DNA from: Mugil cephalus
Lineage: Eukaryota; Chordata; Actinopteri; Mugiliformes; Mugilidae
Direction of reading: 5' to 3'
Assembly (NCBI RefSeq): GCF_022458985.1
Contig: NC_061789.1
Location: forward strand, 10,040,857 to 10,104,856
DNA: 64,000 nucleotides
Shown: in pieces, positions 39,086 to 53,882 of the stretch
Layout: each line of letters opens with the position of its first letter
How positions within the stretch are numbered: position 1 is the stretch's first letter
The notes under the pieces: model-generated
What the model was told of the DNA's origin: nothing
Seen by the model: the letters and a program-made list of their open reading frames with translations, nothing else
The model's database searches: none
Translations under genes and position numbers: made by a program

Positions 39086-40252
39086 TTTCAGTATATTTTG
39101 ATAATATTATGCTGCATAATTGTGTGATTGACTAGCATCAATCCATCACTGCATGGTACCCCTTTGCCTAAAAAAAGTTGCATTAAATTAACAATATACT
39201 ATTTATTGAAATACACCAAATCTGGTTATTTGCCCTTTTTTTGACATCAGCAACTTTTGCCTTATCCTTGTTTTGTTTTATTTTAATTAAAATTTTGTGT
39301 ACTGCTGGACTATTTCTTGGCTGGGTGCAGTAAATCCTGGCAGCCACGTTGTCACAATGAGTCCGTGACGGTCTGACAGTTTATGGGCGCATAAGGAAAT
39401 GCCCCAATAAACCTATGCAAGGGAAGCAGTTTGGAGTTTGCTGAGCGCAAACCACAGACCAGCAACCTTTGACAATTTAACGGGTTTAACATGAAACTCA
39501 GAAAAAAAAGAGAAAGCGCCACGTAAGGGAAGCAAAAAGATTTTCTAAGTTTGTTGAGCTGAGATGTATAAGCACAGTGGAGTCATCGTTCTAGGTTTTT
39601 TTTTTTTTGTCAGGGTTGATATTCCATTAGCAGATAACCTACCACAACAAGGAAACATCCTGTCAACACTAAACAGCTGCAGTCTCGTTGTATATTGTAT
39701 AATGACAATGAAGGGCATTCTGTTCTATCTAGAATTTCTTAAATCTTTGAGTGGTTTTATATTAATACATATATGTACATAAATGTTATGAAAGTAAAAT
39801 GCTTTCCATCATAATTCACAGTTGGCTTTTGTGCATACTGGTTCCTGTGTAGTCTATAGGCCCGTCCCCATAGGTGGTGATGATGATCTATGCATGATTC
39901 AAGCTGTTTAAACTGCCTGTCAGGTATGATGTTAAACCAGATGATGCTCATGTAGCTCCCCCTTTACTCTTTAATGCCTGGAGCTATTGTCCATTTGTGT
40001 TTAACGGATGTATTAACACCAAATTAGAAGGCTCTCACTTTGCCTACATTGCACTACTGCATGCTGCTTGTCTGTGGCTGTTATAGTTTTAGAATTCAAT
40101 AAGGACTTAAGTACCACTTAATTAATCCCTTAACCCACCATTACTGATCCAAAAAAAGAAAAGACAAATTCCATATCACTGCAAAAACTGGTTGGATTCG
40201 CATACACTACAATTACTTATGCCCTTTCCAAGTTGACAACGCCATCTTCACA

Positions 40253-40334
40253 GAGAAATGAACAGTGCAGCTCTTTTCCCCTTCGTGTGCTCGTCAGCTG
40301 TCCGCATCAGTTCGCGGCCAGCTGTTCATTTCTC
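40253..40334. repeat. 13-bp perfect inverted repeat, 56-base loop
   Basis: GAGAAATGAACAG (40253-40265) and CTGTTCATTTCTC (40322-40334) are exact reverse complements. The spacer is unique. It could be a hairpin, or a remnant of a small inverted-repeat element; nothing supports a gene. Confidence 0.6.
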
Positions 40335-42536
40335 CTCGGTTCCAGCTGACTCTGCTGAAGATTATAGCGCTGGCCAGATGTGATGTGTAGTGTTTGCTCA
40401 ATAAATCTCGGGGCTTTGTGTTAAAAAAATCAGTCGAGGCAGCTGCTGCTACAAACAACAGCAGAAACAACACGATCTCTGAGAGAGTGTGGGCCGATCA
40501 CGTGGCAGCATTTTACGACATGTCGGAAAGAATTATATTAACCCCACCACTATTTTGGAATAGCTCCTTTCGGGCTCATCATCTTTGACCCATTCTTTTA
40601 TTTTTCTTTGACACTTTACTGTGGGATTACAGAAGATCTCACAATAAACATATAACATGCATTTTACCATACTGCCAATTACATATTTTTTTTTTTTATC
40701 TTGTGTGGTCACATATGAAAGTGGACCATTTTTTTTATATATATATTTTTTTATTTTCAGTCACAAATCTAAACTTTTTTAAATACACGTTAACATATGT
40801 TGAAGACCCCTGCTGTATTTTAGTCAAAGAGTTATTGTTGCCTAAACCACAAACAGGTACCAGGCTGCAAATCCTGGTGCTTTGTGCACCCAATATCCAC
40901 CCCAAGCTCCCCCTGCTGTAATTTATACATATTGTTAATAGTTTACTTTTTATTTTATTTTAAACACAGTTAATGTTGGAATTTAATTATGCTACATATT
41001 ATGCTGCACCTTAAATTGTTACGGCTTTATTTGAAAGCTAGAGATCAGAGAGAACGTCATGGAGATATAACATCAAGCTGCGGAGCCCCGCGCCAGTTTA
41101 ACCTTGCAAACCCAAGTTCCTGTCACTAGCTTTTAGGGAATTTTCAACCGCGTCCCACGTTCTATATTGGTGAACTGAGCTGTCCGGTGTTGTGAAAACT
41201 GCTGGACCCTGAAAGGACCCTGAGCAAGAGCAGAAACAGATAACATTAGCTGTCTTGTGAACACCAAATAAAAGCTCCCAGCATCTAGTGAAGAGGTCAA
41301 ACGGCACTGACCAAGAGTTAAGGATGATTTCTAATAAATCCACATCCCAAATATACCTATGTTTGTTGTTGATTTGGCTCGTTGTTATTGAATGTTTTTC
41401 TTGTACGTAGGTGCACAGAGAGCATCAATCTGGGCCTGTTATAATAAAATTGTCTAAAATCTCAGTGTTCTATACCAATTTTGGTTTTGATACATATAAT
41501 TTATACAAATTAGCTAAAATGGATTTGGATGGCCTGTATTGTCTAAGGGGATTTTCTTTGTATACATGTAGCATTAGCATCATCATCCTCATTTAGCATA
41601 ATATTTTCCTGTGGTCCATTTGTGTATCAGGTCAGGGCATGGTACATGGTTTTATGTCTAGTCTAGTTCCAGCTCACAGCAATTTGAGCAAAAGCATCCA
41701 ATTTAACATAATGTGGAACAGAACCAGAACCACACAGGCAGATCTGTGTTTTCAGTGGGTGATTTTCTTCAAACAAACTTTGGGATTCTCATATGTGGTA
41801 TGTCTACTGAGTCATTTTTCTTTTTTCTTTTAGGGCACTTGTTTTTTTTTTTTTTTTTTTTGTTTTTTTAAGTGTGAGCCAGGAGGGTCACCTGTGCTGC
41901 AGACAAAGGTACAAGGCTCCCTCCTATTGGCCGACTGGGGAACAGAACATCACACGGACCTGTCTTCACACACTACACAGACAACAAATACGAAATCTCA
42001 CTGGTGAATTACAACATTAACATTGTCACAATTCGGGATTCTGGCTCCAGCTACTTTAAATGAGGAATGTTTTTAGTTATTCTGCAGCGAAGAGGATAAA
42101 ACAGAAAACAAGACAGCAAGAGTGATTCGTCTGCTGAACCTTGAAGGGTCTTTAAAAACAATAATAACAAATCATCTGTGATCTTAAATACCTTCAAATG
42201 TGATGACTTTAAACTTGAAGCCCAGTCGTTGGGCAGATTTTTATTCCACACACTACAATTTTTTTTTCTTTTTTTTTTTTTTTTGGATGTGCAGCTGTGG
42301 CATCTTTTACACATATTTATTTAATCCACTTTGGAAATATGTACTTCACCGAAAGTAACACACATGTTTGAATGATGTGCTTCAAATCCAGTAAATGACA
42401 AATTTTAATGATGCCTGATCTAAAAGTCGCTCATAAACAATAATTCATTTGTTAACTCGAACTAAAATGTGCAATGCACCAATGAGCGATTTACCAAATA
42501 TCACCAAATAATATCTAGGGTTAAGTTTTAAATCTT

Positions 42537-42881
42537 AGGTCTTCAACAGTGGGCCCGTGACCCTTAGGGGGTCCGCGAAGGTACTGCATAGGGGTCATAA
42601 GATATTTATATATATACATGTGTATACATATATATATATTTTTTTAAATTTCCCCCCACACATTTAAATTTCTTTAATTACACATTAACATGAATCCAAC
42701 ATATTTTAGTAAACAAATAAGGGATAGCTCAATATTAAATGCGAGATGATAATAATAATGTGTATTTATAAATAGCATTAGGTCGAGTTTAATATAGAAC
42801 ACATATAGCAGGTAAGGGGGTCCCTACTTAATCTCTCCATCAGTTTGGAGTTCATGACCTGAAAAACATTGAAGACCCCCG
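42537..42881 (+). mobile_element. Small terminal-repeat element (MITE-like), copy B, uninterrupted
   Basis: Begins TAGGTCTTCAACAGTGGGCC and ends ACATTGAAGACCCCC. The interior matches copy A at ACATGAATCCAACATATTTT, TATTTATAAATAGCATTAGG and GAACACATATAG. It lacks the Tc1 insertion, so it serves as the empty-site comparison. TTTAAAT lies close to both ends, perhaps a trace of target-site duplication. Confidence 0.85.
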
Positions 42882-43343
42882 ATTTAAATTATTTGGTGGA
42901 TTTTCAATTTTTTCTTCAATATAACTACACTGGAAGCTGCAGTGCTTTTCTGTTTCAACTCTCTTCAACTATTTTCTCTACATAGGAGGAGATTTTGGTT
43001 TTGCCGTATTTTACACATGCAGCTCATCTCTTCCTGTGTTCTGACAATAATTAAATTATTTTGTGTGGTGATTTGGATAAATAAAAAGTACGGCGGTATG
43101 TGAATGGTGTTAAAATGCTCCCAGGCTTATAACAATCACCACAGAGACAACAGTTAGGATTTAAATGTCTGACAAAAGTTTGTCAAAATGAACTTTATGA
43201 CCGTAGTAAAGATGAATCTTAGATACCTTGGATGACGTTATGTTGACCTCTGCTGTGAGGAGTGTCATTTTTGACCGGAGTGATACGGCGAAGAAGTCTA
43301 GGAGTGCCTTCTTTCTTCCAGTTCAGTACTGTTAAAATGCATC

Positions 43344-43357
43344 AGGTCAAAAGGTGA
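43344..43357 (+). promoter_or_regulatory. DR2-type nuclear receptor element
   Basis: AGGTCA-AA-AGGTGA, two half-sites spaced by 2 bases. DR2 sites of this form can bind RAR/RXR. The second half-site has one mismatch to AGGTCA. Confidence 0.3.
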
Positions 43358-43938
43358 AATATTCGTCTGTTCATTTAATGTTTCTATAGAGGACTATTGT
43401 AGTATATTATTATTATTATTGTAATAACGTTCCAGCAACTCCCTAGCAAACTTCCAGACGAAACAAAAGATGCAGATCAAATAAAGAAACAAGGAAGATA
43501 GATCAAAGCATTCTTCTTATAAGGTTCTCTTCTCTTAAAACTCATAATCATAAATGGTTCTTTGCACATGCAGAGTCTGTAATGACCCCCTAGAATATTT
43601 CATTTATTTTCCGAATGCAGGCTTATTTGCTGTTCCCAAAAACACACTATAAGTTAAGCTTCTAGCTGCCGGGCTCCTCTCCAAAGTAACCAGCTTAGTT
43701 TGGTTTTAGGAGACAGACACCCTCTCTGCATTTAAGTTTAGGCTTAAAACTTTCCATTTGTTTGAAGCTTACAGTTGGGGGGCACGCGCTTAAAGTCTAC
43801 ATTCTGCTGGGGAGTCTCCTGCGATTCACCAAGCGACTCTCCTCCCCTTCTCTCTTTCATTACCCGTTCATTTATATGCCACCATGCAATCTCGTGTAAA
43901 AGGAGAAAGGGGAAAAAAAAGAAAAAAAAGTTACCCCG

Positions 43939-43969
<31 letters not shown>

Positions 43970-43984
43970 GACACACACACACAC
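43939..43984. repeat. (CA)n microsatellite
   Basis: Two CA tracts (about 43939-43967 and 43971-43984) separated by TGA. A run of A and G precedes them. Confidence 0.95.
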
Positions 43985-44014
43985 GGTCACTCTCCTCTTG
44001 TTAAACGCTCAACA

Positions 44015-44026
44015 AGGTCAAGTTCA
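44015..44026 (+). promoter_or_regulatory. DR0-type nuclear receptor element
   Basis: AGGTCA directly followed by AGTTCA. The DR0 arrangement is the known binding form of NR6A1 (GCNF). The second half-site has one mismatch. Confidence 0.3.
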
Positions 44027-46168
44027 AGGACACAGGACACAATGGATGCTGGGCAGCACCCTGTGTTCAAAACGTGTGCGTAAATACGTGGCTGTTTAAA
44101 TTAATATTGGTAAAATGGTTTTTCGCAAAGAAACGAGAATACGGAAAATAATCACACACCGTGCTGGACTAAACTCAATCCACTTATTTAAATAAGCTCT
44201 TTCTTCAGTTTATAATTCACTCTAAACCACTAGACTTAATTTACTGCCTTTTGTAACAGGTTGAGCTCAGATCCCAGGGTGTCGGGGTCCACACGTCCTT
44301 CCTTCTGCACCTTCACAGACATTTTCAATGAGCGATCGCCCGCTCATGCTGTGTGGATTTATCTCATGAGTGAGGCGTGGGTTATACTGTAGGGGCGGAA
44401 GGAAGAAGCCATGCCCTCATATACTGTGTGTGTGTGTGTAATTGTGTGAGTTTCACCTGAGTTGCACTGCACCAAATGACGTTTTGTGTACTTTGGTCAG
44501 AAACTTCCAGAAACCTCCAGAAACCTCCAGACTCTGAGAGCTTTCAGCCCCGTCTTTGCTGCTTCCTGTTTGGAAATGAATATGAATTATTGTTTTATCA
44601 TTTTGCTATCAATATATTGTCAAATTAAAATATATACTGTGTATATATGTGGTTTGGATCAATTGAAAGAGTAAAACATGTGGTTGGATTTAAAGCTTCA
44701 TACAGTTCACAGTGCAAGAACATTTGAATCTGACAACAACAATAAGTCACTGAATGACGGTTTAAACTAAATTCAGGAGGTGAACATGGATGTGGGTGCC
44801 CTCATCTCTACATAGTATGAAACAAAAGGGCCGCTCACTGCACCAAGCTTCAATTTCTACAGTTTCATGACCCGATTTCACGCAGGCATCAGGTACGGCT
44901 GCAGGGGCTTTAATGAGCCCGCAGTAATAATGAAGTGTGGAGGCTGGCATGCCACACTGCGTGCTGCATGAAGGCGGGGCGAGGACCACGCCACACAGCG
45001 GACGCAGGCACGGCACACATGATCAGGCGGTGGCCTCCGCTCAACCGGGCTAAAGTGTGAACGCGGTGAACGTTAAAGCTGACCAGCTCTGGTGGGCCGA
45101 GGACATTTCTGATGATGCCTGTAGCGATGAGAAATCTCCTCACAACTCCACGGGGCTGTCATAAATCATACTGCATCTTAATGAGTTGTTCTAATTGTTA
45201 TAAAACAGCAGATTTGTTTAAACATGTTTTCAGAAAGCTTTTTATTGAACTAAAGAAACACGTAAAGGTCATCTTGCCTTTTTTCTGGAGCTTTAAACCA
45301 CGTACAATGGTCTTTGTCAACAGATAAGGTTTATTTAGTTGTCAGGGAGATAGAGACATGACTCAGTCATCATTACAAAACGCATGGAGATTCTACCTTT
45401 GAACCAGGAACATGCATAAAAATGAAAGCTCCAAAACAGCTTGTAAGTCAAACTTTGAGTTTTTGTTTCATTTAAATCTCAAATAATCAACAATGGCCAG
45501 TGACATTAACCAACGCATTAAAAACTTAGTTGTGGCTTAAATAAATAGATGGTTTTACAGTATTTTCCTTAAAGCTGACGCTTCGGTTTATCAGACTAAG
45601 AGGGTCAAAGTCCTTGGTCAGCATGCAAACAGAGACTGGTCTTAGAAATTTTGTCTGGGTGCATTTCGTGTGATCAACGTTACGCACAATAAAACACGGA
45701 CTTTCGGGCTAAAATCAACATTTAAAACGTCCCCTCGGCCACTGGACAGATGTCCGAGCGGTCCCTTTGCCGCCCATCTGCCGCATCCTGCGCGGGGTTT
45801 TACAAGGACAGGCAGAGAGAGGAGGTTGAAGGAAGAGAGAGTCTGTGGGTTGGTCCGGAATGAAAATGTGCGAAACGTCGAAACGTAAGACAGAATGTTT
45901 TGTGCTTCTTAAAGTTAAAATTTGCTTTCATCTCCCTAACTGGTGCCAAATGTGAAGGCAAGGGTTTGCCCAAGTCAAGATACTTGCGACATTTGAATAA
46001 GTAATTGATTAATTAATTACTAATCAGAAATTTGTCTCAGTTCGAAGGAAACAAAAAGCCCAAGGAGAAAACACTCCAGTGGCCGAAAAACAAAAGAACC
46101 CACAGGAAGAGAAACAGAGGAGGAGGAATCCAGCTCCAGACGGATTCGACGTTACACATTCATGGTAC

Positions 46169-46183
46169 AGGTCATCAAGGTGA
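46169..46183 (+). promoter_or_regulatory. DR3-type nuclear receptor element
   Basis: AGGTCA-TCA-AGGTGA, spacing 3. Also contains TCAAGGTGA, an extended half-site of the NR5/NR6/ERR type with one mismatch. Confidence 0.25.
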
Positions 46184-48515
46184 CAACATTATGCAAACGT
46201 GAACACTGAGGACAAATTATCGGTAAAAGTGAGCATGGGATGTACTTTGTAGTCTTTCTCAAAGATTTCTTTAATGAAGACATTCTTTTAGCTGAAAGGT
46301 TCAGACATACAGTTCAGGTTAAACCACCCACTTAACCCTTTCACCAATAACTCCCCCTCAAGAAAGATATCACACACACACACTGAGGCGGCTCTTGGAA
46401 TACTGAGAAGGCAAAAATGATCTGTTGAACAATTACAGAACAGTTCTTTTCATCTGCTCTCTGGGTGCCTCATATGTTTATTGAAGATGCAACTCCATCA
46501 TTTCCACTTCCCTTTTGTCTTTCAAGGCATCACACATGTTCAGAGTGGGACTGATGCCCTGGTTAGCACCACAGAAAGTACCATTTATGTTTGAGGAAGA
46601 CACTAAAATTGGAACATTAAAAAAAAAATATTGAGTTAATAAGTAAAAATGGACATGGATAATATACAGCATTCTCCTCACATAACAAGACGGTTTTCTC
46701 CCTGTTTATTTCAACTACACCTTTACCTTTAACTTCCACTACTGTTTGGACCATCTAACTAACCTCACCCCTCCTGCTGAAGATTCCCCCTGAACAAAGT
46801 AACTCGGTCAATCCCGAACGGGAACTGGATGCAGGTGCATCTTGCGCCATAGAATTTTTTTTGGGAAAAAAAAATAAAAATAAAAAAAATTCTGAGCTTA
46901 TATTTTAATAAATTCTTTCGAGGGTACAGTGATGACACCTGACACTCCATAGCCGTTATTTGGCAGATCACGTGACGTCGCGTTTCCAGTCGTCAAAAAT
47001 AATTACAGGTGAGCTTAGAAAGTGAAACATTTTTAGTAACTGCGAAAAACGAAAAATATCGCTCCATCAAGAAAGTATTGAGTCGCTGCAAATTATCTGA
47101 CGCCCCCAAACAATTGTTGGTGTTGGAAGTTCTCCCTGTTGCTGTAGCATTACTTGTGATACGCACGTGAAATCAAACGGCGTACCTGTGCCTGAGCCCT
47201 TATCCGCATCTAACAGCGTTTTCGCAGTTTTGCTCATTCTCCGGTGACACTTTGCGGATGAAAACCAGCCCGTGAGGCGCCGCTGCTCTTTAAGATCACC
47301 TGAAAGCTTCAGGGGAAGGGAAGCTCGATGGATACTGATAAGAAGTTTGGTACCGCGGTCCACGCGCAAGGAGGAAATGTAGAAATGAATAAATAAAGTG
47401 AAATGGGGCATAATTTCGTTTTATTTCAATTTAGCTTGTGTGCCTCAGAATATATTAGTTGCTCTGCTTCTAATATTATGTTCGTTGATGTTGCACAAGA
47501 AGGTTTGAGCTCTTTGACTGTAAATAACAAAAACAGATCCAAGATAAATCATCGTGTAGTCACGCATAACACGTCTCCTGACAACTTAATTAATAATGCT
47601 CAAATTACTACAAATGTATTTCGAATCGAATGAATCACACATTGATGTAAATGATTTAAACTTCCGCGAGAGTTTTGTGCAGGCTTAGATGAGAATGAAG
47701 CCGTGACATAGCGTCATTATACGTATTACAGAGCGGCCAGATTCGTTTTTTTAAACTTTAAATTGTGACAAAATAAGATCGAAATTTGCGCATCAGAGAG
47801 GTCAGTGGCTGCTGCGGTGACACTATGATTTTGCATGTAGGAATGGTTCATAATATGCACATGCTGTGTCTTTAATTAATCAGTTCTAATTATGTTGGAG
47901 CCTCTAATTTTGGTCTTTTATCGTTACTTGGGGGCAAAGCAAATGTTTGGACGCGTGTATCATCACATTAATGCGCATTAATTCCACTCGCCCATAAGAG
48001 CCGTTCTCCTTCCCCTTCATGATGAAATATGAGAAATATGGCAGAACTGGGGACGTCGGATCAGATTTCCGACCTAGAGGGGTTTTGTTCGGGTGACAGA
48101 TAAAAAATAAAGAAAATATGATTATTTTTGATAATCAATTGAACGAATGTCTGAAACTAAATTTCCACAACTGAAATGTTCTGATTTCGATGTAAAAAGA
48201 AATGCGCCAGTTTAATTAAGAACTGCATTGATGTAATTTGTTGACCCAAATTAAAGCAATTAAAGAAAGGAAATGAATCATAGGCAGGTATTTGTTTTAT
48301 CATTTTTCCCCCCTCACTGTTATTCAGTTCCCTGGGGTCTGGTGTGTATTTCCGTGTAGTCTTGAGGAGGGTTTCTTTCGTTAATGATCTATTTTGGAAG
48401 TGAGTATCTGGTTTGTTTGTTTTACTCCCGGACATAGGGCTACTGGTTATATTTGTCCTTGTCACTGGCCATCACAGAGACAGCATGGCGTCTTCCGTGT
48501 CATTTGGACGCGCGC

Positions 48516-48542
48516 GCACACACATACACACACACACACACA
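48516..48542. repeat. (CA)n microsatellite
   Basis: Short interrupted CA tract. It creates spurious His-Thr frames on the plus strand and Val-Cys frames on the minus strand. Confidence 0.9.
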
Positions 48543-48685
48543 AACAAAAGACACACAGACACATGTGTCAAGGTGTGCGGCGGCCTTGAACTTGAGCTCA
48601 CTACATTTGTCTGTCTTTCTGTCTGCGCCCCCCACCCCCCACCCACTGTGTCTCACACACACTCTCAGTCTTTGCGTGTTAAACT

Positions 48686-48697
48686 TGACCTTGACCC
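48686..48697 (-). promoter_or_regulatory. DR0-type nuclear receptor element
   Basis: TGACCTTGACCC on the plus strand reads GGGTCAAGGTCA on the minus strand: two adjacent half-sites and an exact TCAAGGTCA extended half-site, the classical NR6A1/NR5A/ERR form. About 2.7 kb upstream of the hoxb13a start codon. Confidence 0.35.
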
Positions 48698-50989
48698 TCA
48701 GGGGCCAGTCTGATCCCCCCTTCCCTCCAACGCCACCCCACCCCACTCTCCAACACCAGCAGACCACATGGGATAGAGACTGGCTGTCTGGGTGGTTTGC
48801 GAGCGTGCGGATGTTTGTCTGTCTGCGCATTTCTGAGACAATTCAATGCAAAGCCTTTCCAGTGGCTTTCCAGAGAGATGTTTTATTTTCTTTCATTCTA
48901 AAGGAATGAAATTTCTTATTTATATTTATCACCTGGACACTGACTTAATGTAGTTTCGTATTTTATGTGTTTTATTTAAAAAACAAAACATTTTTCTTGA
49001 CCATGCCCTGTTGCAAACAAAATCCACTCACTATGATTGTTTCGGGAGCTTTTGGTCATATTTCACGATAATTTATACCAATTGGAAAAATAAAAATGTT
49101 TATGGTCATGTGATATTTTATTTTTCCTTTGATATTTGTTCGAAATAGAATTTGCTGTCCAAACCAGAATAAAATACCGACCGTCACAAGCTGAAACAAA
49201 AACGGCAACATCTAAATTAAATCAGTTCAGACTTTAAGATGTAAACAGTTTTCTTGGTCAATATGTGCTTTGGAAGAAATTTTAAAATCACCTCACGATT
49301 CTTAACTCATGGCACTCGTGATTCTTCCATTTTGCCGTTTTATTTATTTATTTCGCCTATTTATTCGTATTTTTTTGCCCAACTACACCTTTAAGTCATG
49401 CTTACCGTGCTGAATTATGACATCAGTCTCAACCGGTGCCTAAAAAAAACAAAAAACAAAAAACGAGCAGTTAATTTATTTCCCCTTGATGCGCTGCGGT
49501 TCGAGATGAACGAACACTGCTCAGCGGAAGAAGTAACGCGGAGTTAAAACAGCCGCATCTGTTCGTCTTCGAGCTTCACACCTGCTTCTCACGTCCGCTG
49601 CTACTGCGCAATAACGGGGGAAAAAACGTTTCTTAAATCCAGGTGTAGTGCACAAAAAAAAATGATTGAAAAAAAGTGATTTTAATCTCAAATTCCACCA
49701 AAGTAAGAATAACATGAAATAAAATGAAAATGAAATGGTGAGCTCAGAATGATGCTACGCTGGATGTTTTCACATCGTACTGCAAAGAACAGGTTTTGAA
49801 TAACCGTTCTCCACTCTTGATTCCATTTAGCATGCACCAGAGGGGAAGGAAATGATGTATAGTACAACAATTTTATTTTAGTTTGACCTTAAAACGTATA
49901 GAACAACTCTCAAACTGCCACTTTCTTTGGGAGTAATGTGCAAAAATATGGCTTCTCATTCGGAGGTTAAAAACACTAAAGTAATATATAAAAGTAAAAT
50001 AAACTTAAAAAAAAATTAGTCTGCAGTTAGTACCACAAACTGTACCTTTCATGTTCAGTAATAACATTTAGGGAAGCTTTAAAATCACACACACACTTGT
50101 CGTTCAATCAATCATCTGAAGCCTTATTATCGTGTCTCCTTGTGCAGCGGAAGATCAACATAAAAGGTTTAAAGTTATCTGAGGTAAGCATCAAGATTCA
50201 TTCCGGGACCAGGCCCGGGTGGAGGCCTTCTGTCACTTAACAGAAACTATACGCAGATAGTAAAGTGTTCGCGCAAATACTGCGCTTTTGAAGCGCAGTG
50301 AAAAACTTTCTGAGGCGCTTTGAACCGAAGCCATATTTCTCAAAACCTTAAATCCTCCAAATCCCTTCCATTAATCCCCATTACGCTCCCTTCAGTTGGA
50401 TGGTGCGAGAGGCTGACGTGGTAAAATTCAGCCTGAGAAATGCCCAAGCGGGTACAATTATTTTAATGATGCAGCCTCCCTTTTGAAAAGCTGTAATACC
50501 CCTGGTATGTTATGATTTTTAATAACTTTATGGCAACGATGAACCCCTTTTCATGCATTTGGCTGCCTCGATTATAAGTGTTTAAACGTATTCATCAGTC
50601 TATATTTTTGCACATTTTTTTTGTCTTTATGTTTCCTGCAGGTTTATTCGCACTCAATATAAACTAAAGGCACAATCTAATTAAACTGTAAGCATCTGAA
50701 CTGCTCAGTAATTACTGCTGAGCTCCTTTGCACAAACGCGTCTTTACGCACAACACAAGCAATGTCTGTTTAAGTGATTTACTTTTTCTGTGTGAGCCAC
50801 AGAGATAATGTCACTTTAGACCTTCGAGATTTCAGTTAGACATAATGCAGCTGCAAGAAGAAAAGAGGTGCACGCAATAAGCTGAACCGAATCTGCTCAT
50901 GCTCTTCTCGTGCGACAGCTCGAGCATCGTAAAAATATTTTTTCTTTGACTGACAGTCCCCGGCAAGTCTCTTCTGCTCTCGCTTTTTT

Positions 50990-51394
50990 TCTCTCCTCTC
51001 TCTTGTCAATCACGTGGTCATCCCGCCTCATCCAATGGACACGCGCCCTCCCTCTCCTCTTGGTCTCGGGGGCTTGTTGCGTCAAGGCTGCGGCTGGGAT
51101 GTAACCGGGAGTCCGGCCGGTTACCGTGTGTCTTTGCCTCTGAGCGAGCGTCACTGCTAAACGGTGCAACAAAGCAGCGCGTCTCTGTCGTGGCAGCGCG
51201 CGCTACGGTGCGAGTCCTGAGAGAGCGTCTGAGTGTGTGCGTATGGGTGAGAGTGTGGGTGTGTTCAGGGCTGCCAGTGGACACAGAAGAATACCAGTAC
51301 ACTCTATTCAATGTAGCAGCTTAGCGCGGAGACGTTACAGAATCTGAGAGGAAACGGAGAAAAAACGGAGGTCAGACCGGGAAAAGGAGCGCAT
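50990..51394 (+). promoter_or_regulatory. hoxb13a: hoxb13a promoter and 5' UTR region
   Basis: A CpG-rich block directly upstream of the start codon. It contains a CACGTG E-box at 51011-51016, a CCAAT box at 51032-51036, and GCGCGC-containing sequence at about 51195-51203. No convincing TATA box. The transcription start is probably between 51100 and 51350. Confidence 0.45.
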
Positions 51395-53455
<2,061 letters not shown>

Positions 53456-53876
53456 CGAGTGTGCCGCTGCTGTTTGGACGATTACGTAGAGGGACTCGGT
53501 TTGTTTGCCGTGATCGACATTAAATCGAACTGAGAATAAATAAAAGAAAACGGAGAAAAACAAAGAAAGTCGACGACACAGCGGACCGGGACTGTGAAGT
53601 GTATCCGTGCGCGTCAACAAATGGGAGAAAATGAAGACTGACGAAGGACGAATGAGACTAAAGAAATCATCCAAAGCCCTCTGCTAAACATGCTCAGAGG
53701 CTTTCTGTAAATACAGCACCTTCCTGCCTGCTTTGATGTTACTGTCTGTGTACTGTGTGTCTTTTACTGTTGCTTGTCGTTCGTGTCCAGTCGCCTATAG
53801 CAGAATATACTCTAATATGCTGTCCATATTGTTTATATCGCCTGTAAACCAGTAATCAAAACATAGTGCAACTCTT

Positions 53877-53882
53877 AATAAA
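53877..53882 (+). terminator. hoxb13a: Candidate poly(A) signal of hoxb13a
   Basis: AATAAA 422 bases past the stop codon, followed by a GT-rich segment (TGTAGTGTCTTGTAGG, about 53899-53914) that fits a downstream element. An earlier AATAAATAAA at about 53534 may give a shorter transcript. Confidence 0.6.

Larger units (their letters stand above)
30136..51150. other. eve1-hoxb13a intergenic region
   Basis: About 21 kb between divergently transcribed homeobox genes. The left half contains transposon insertions (listed separately). The right half, from about 43 kb, has microsatellites but no transposon I recognise. No coding exon can be supported: frames such as 47067-47411 and 48394-48909 have no recognisable domain, and the latter runs through CA repeats. 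Complex, non-repetitive AT/GC-mixed blocks at about 47780-48060 and 50370-50610 are candidates for conserved regulatory DNA, by appearance and position only. Confidence 0.5.

Noticed and set aside
47067..47411. 114-codon minus-strand frame upstream of hoxb13a.
   Set aside because: No domain, no homologue recognised and no splice or promoter context; consistent with chance.
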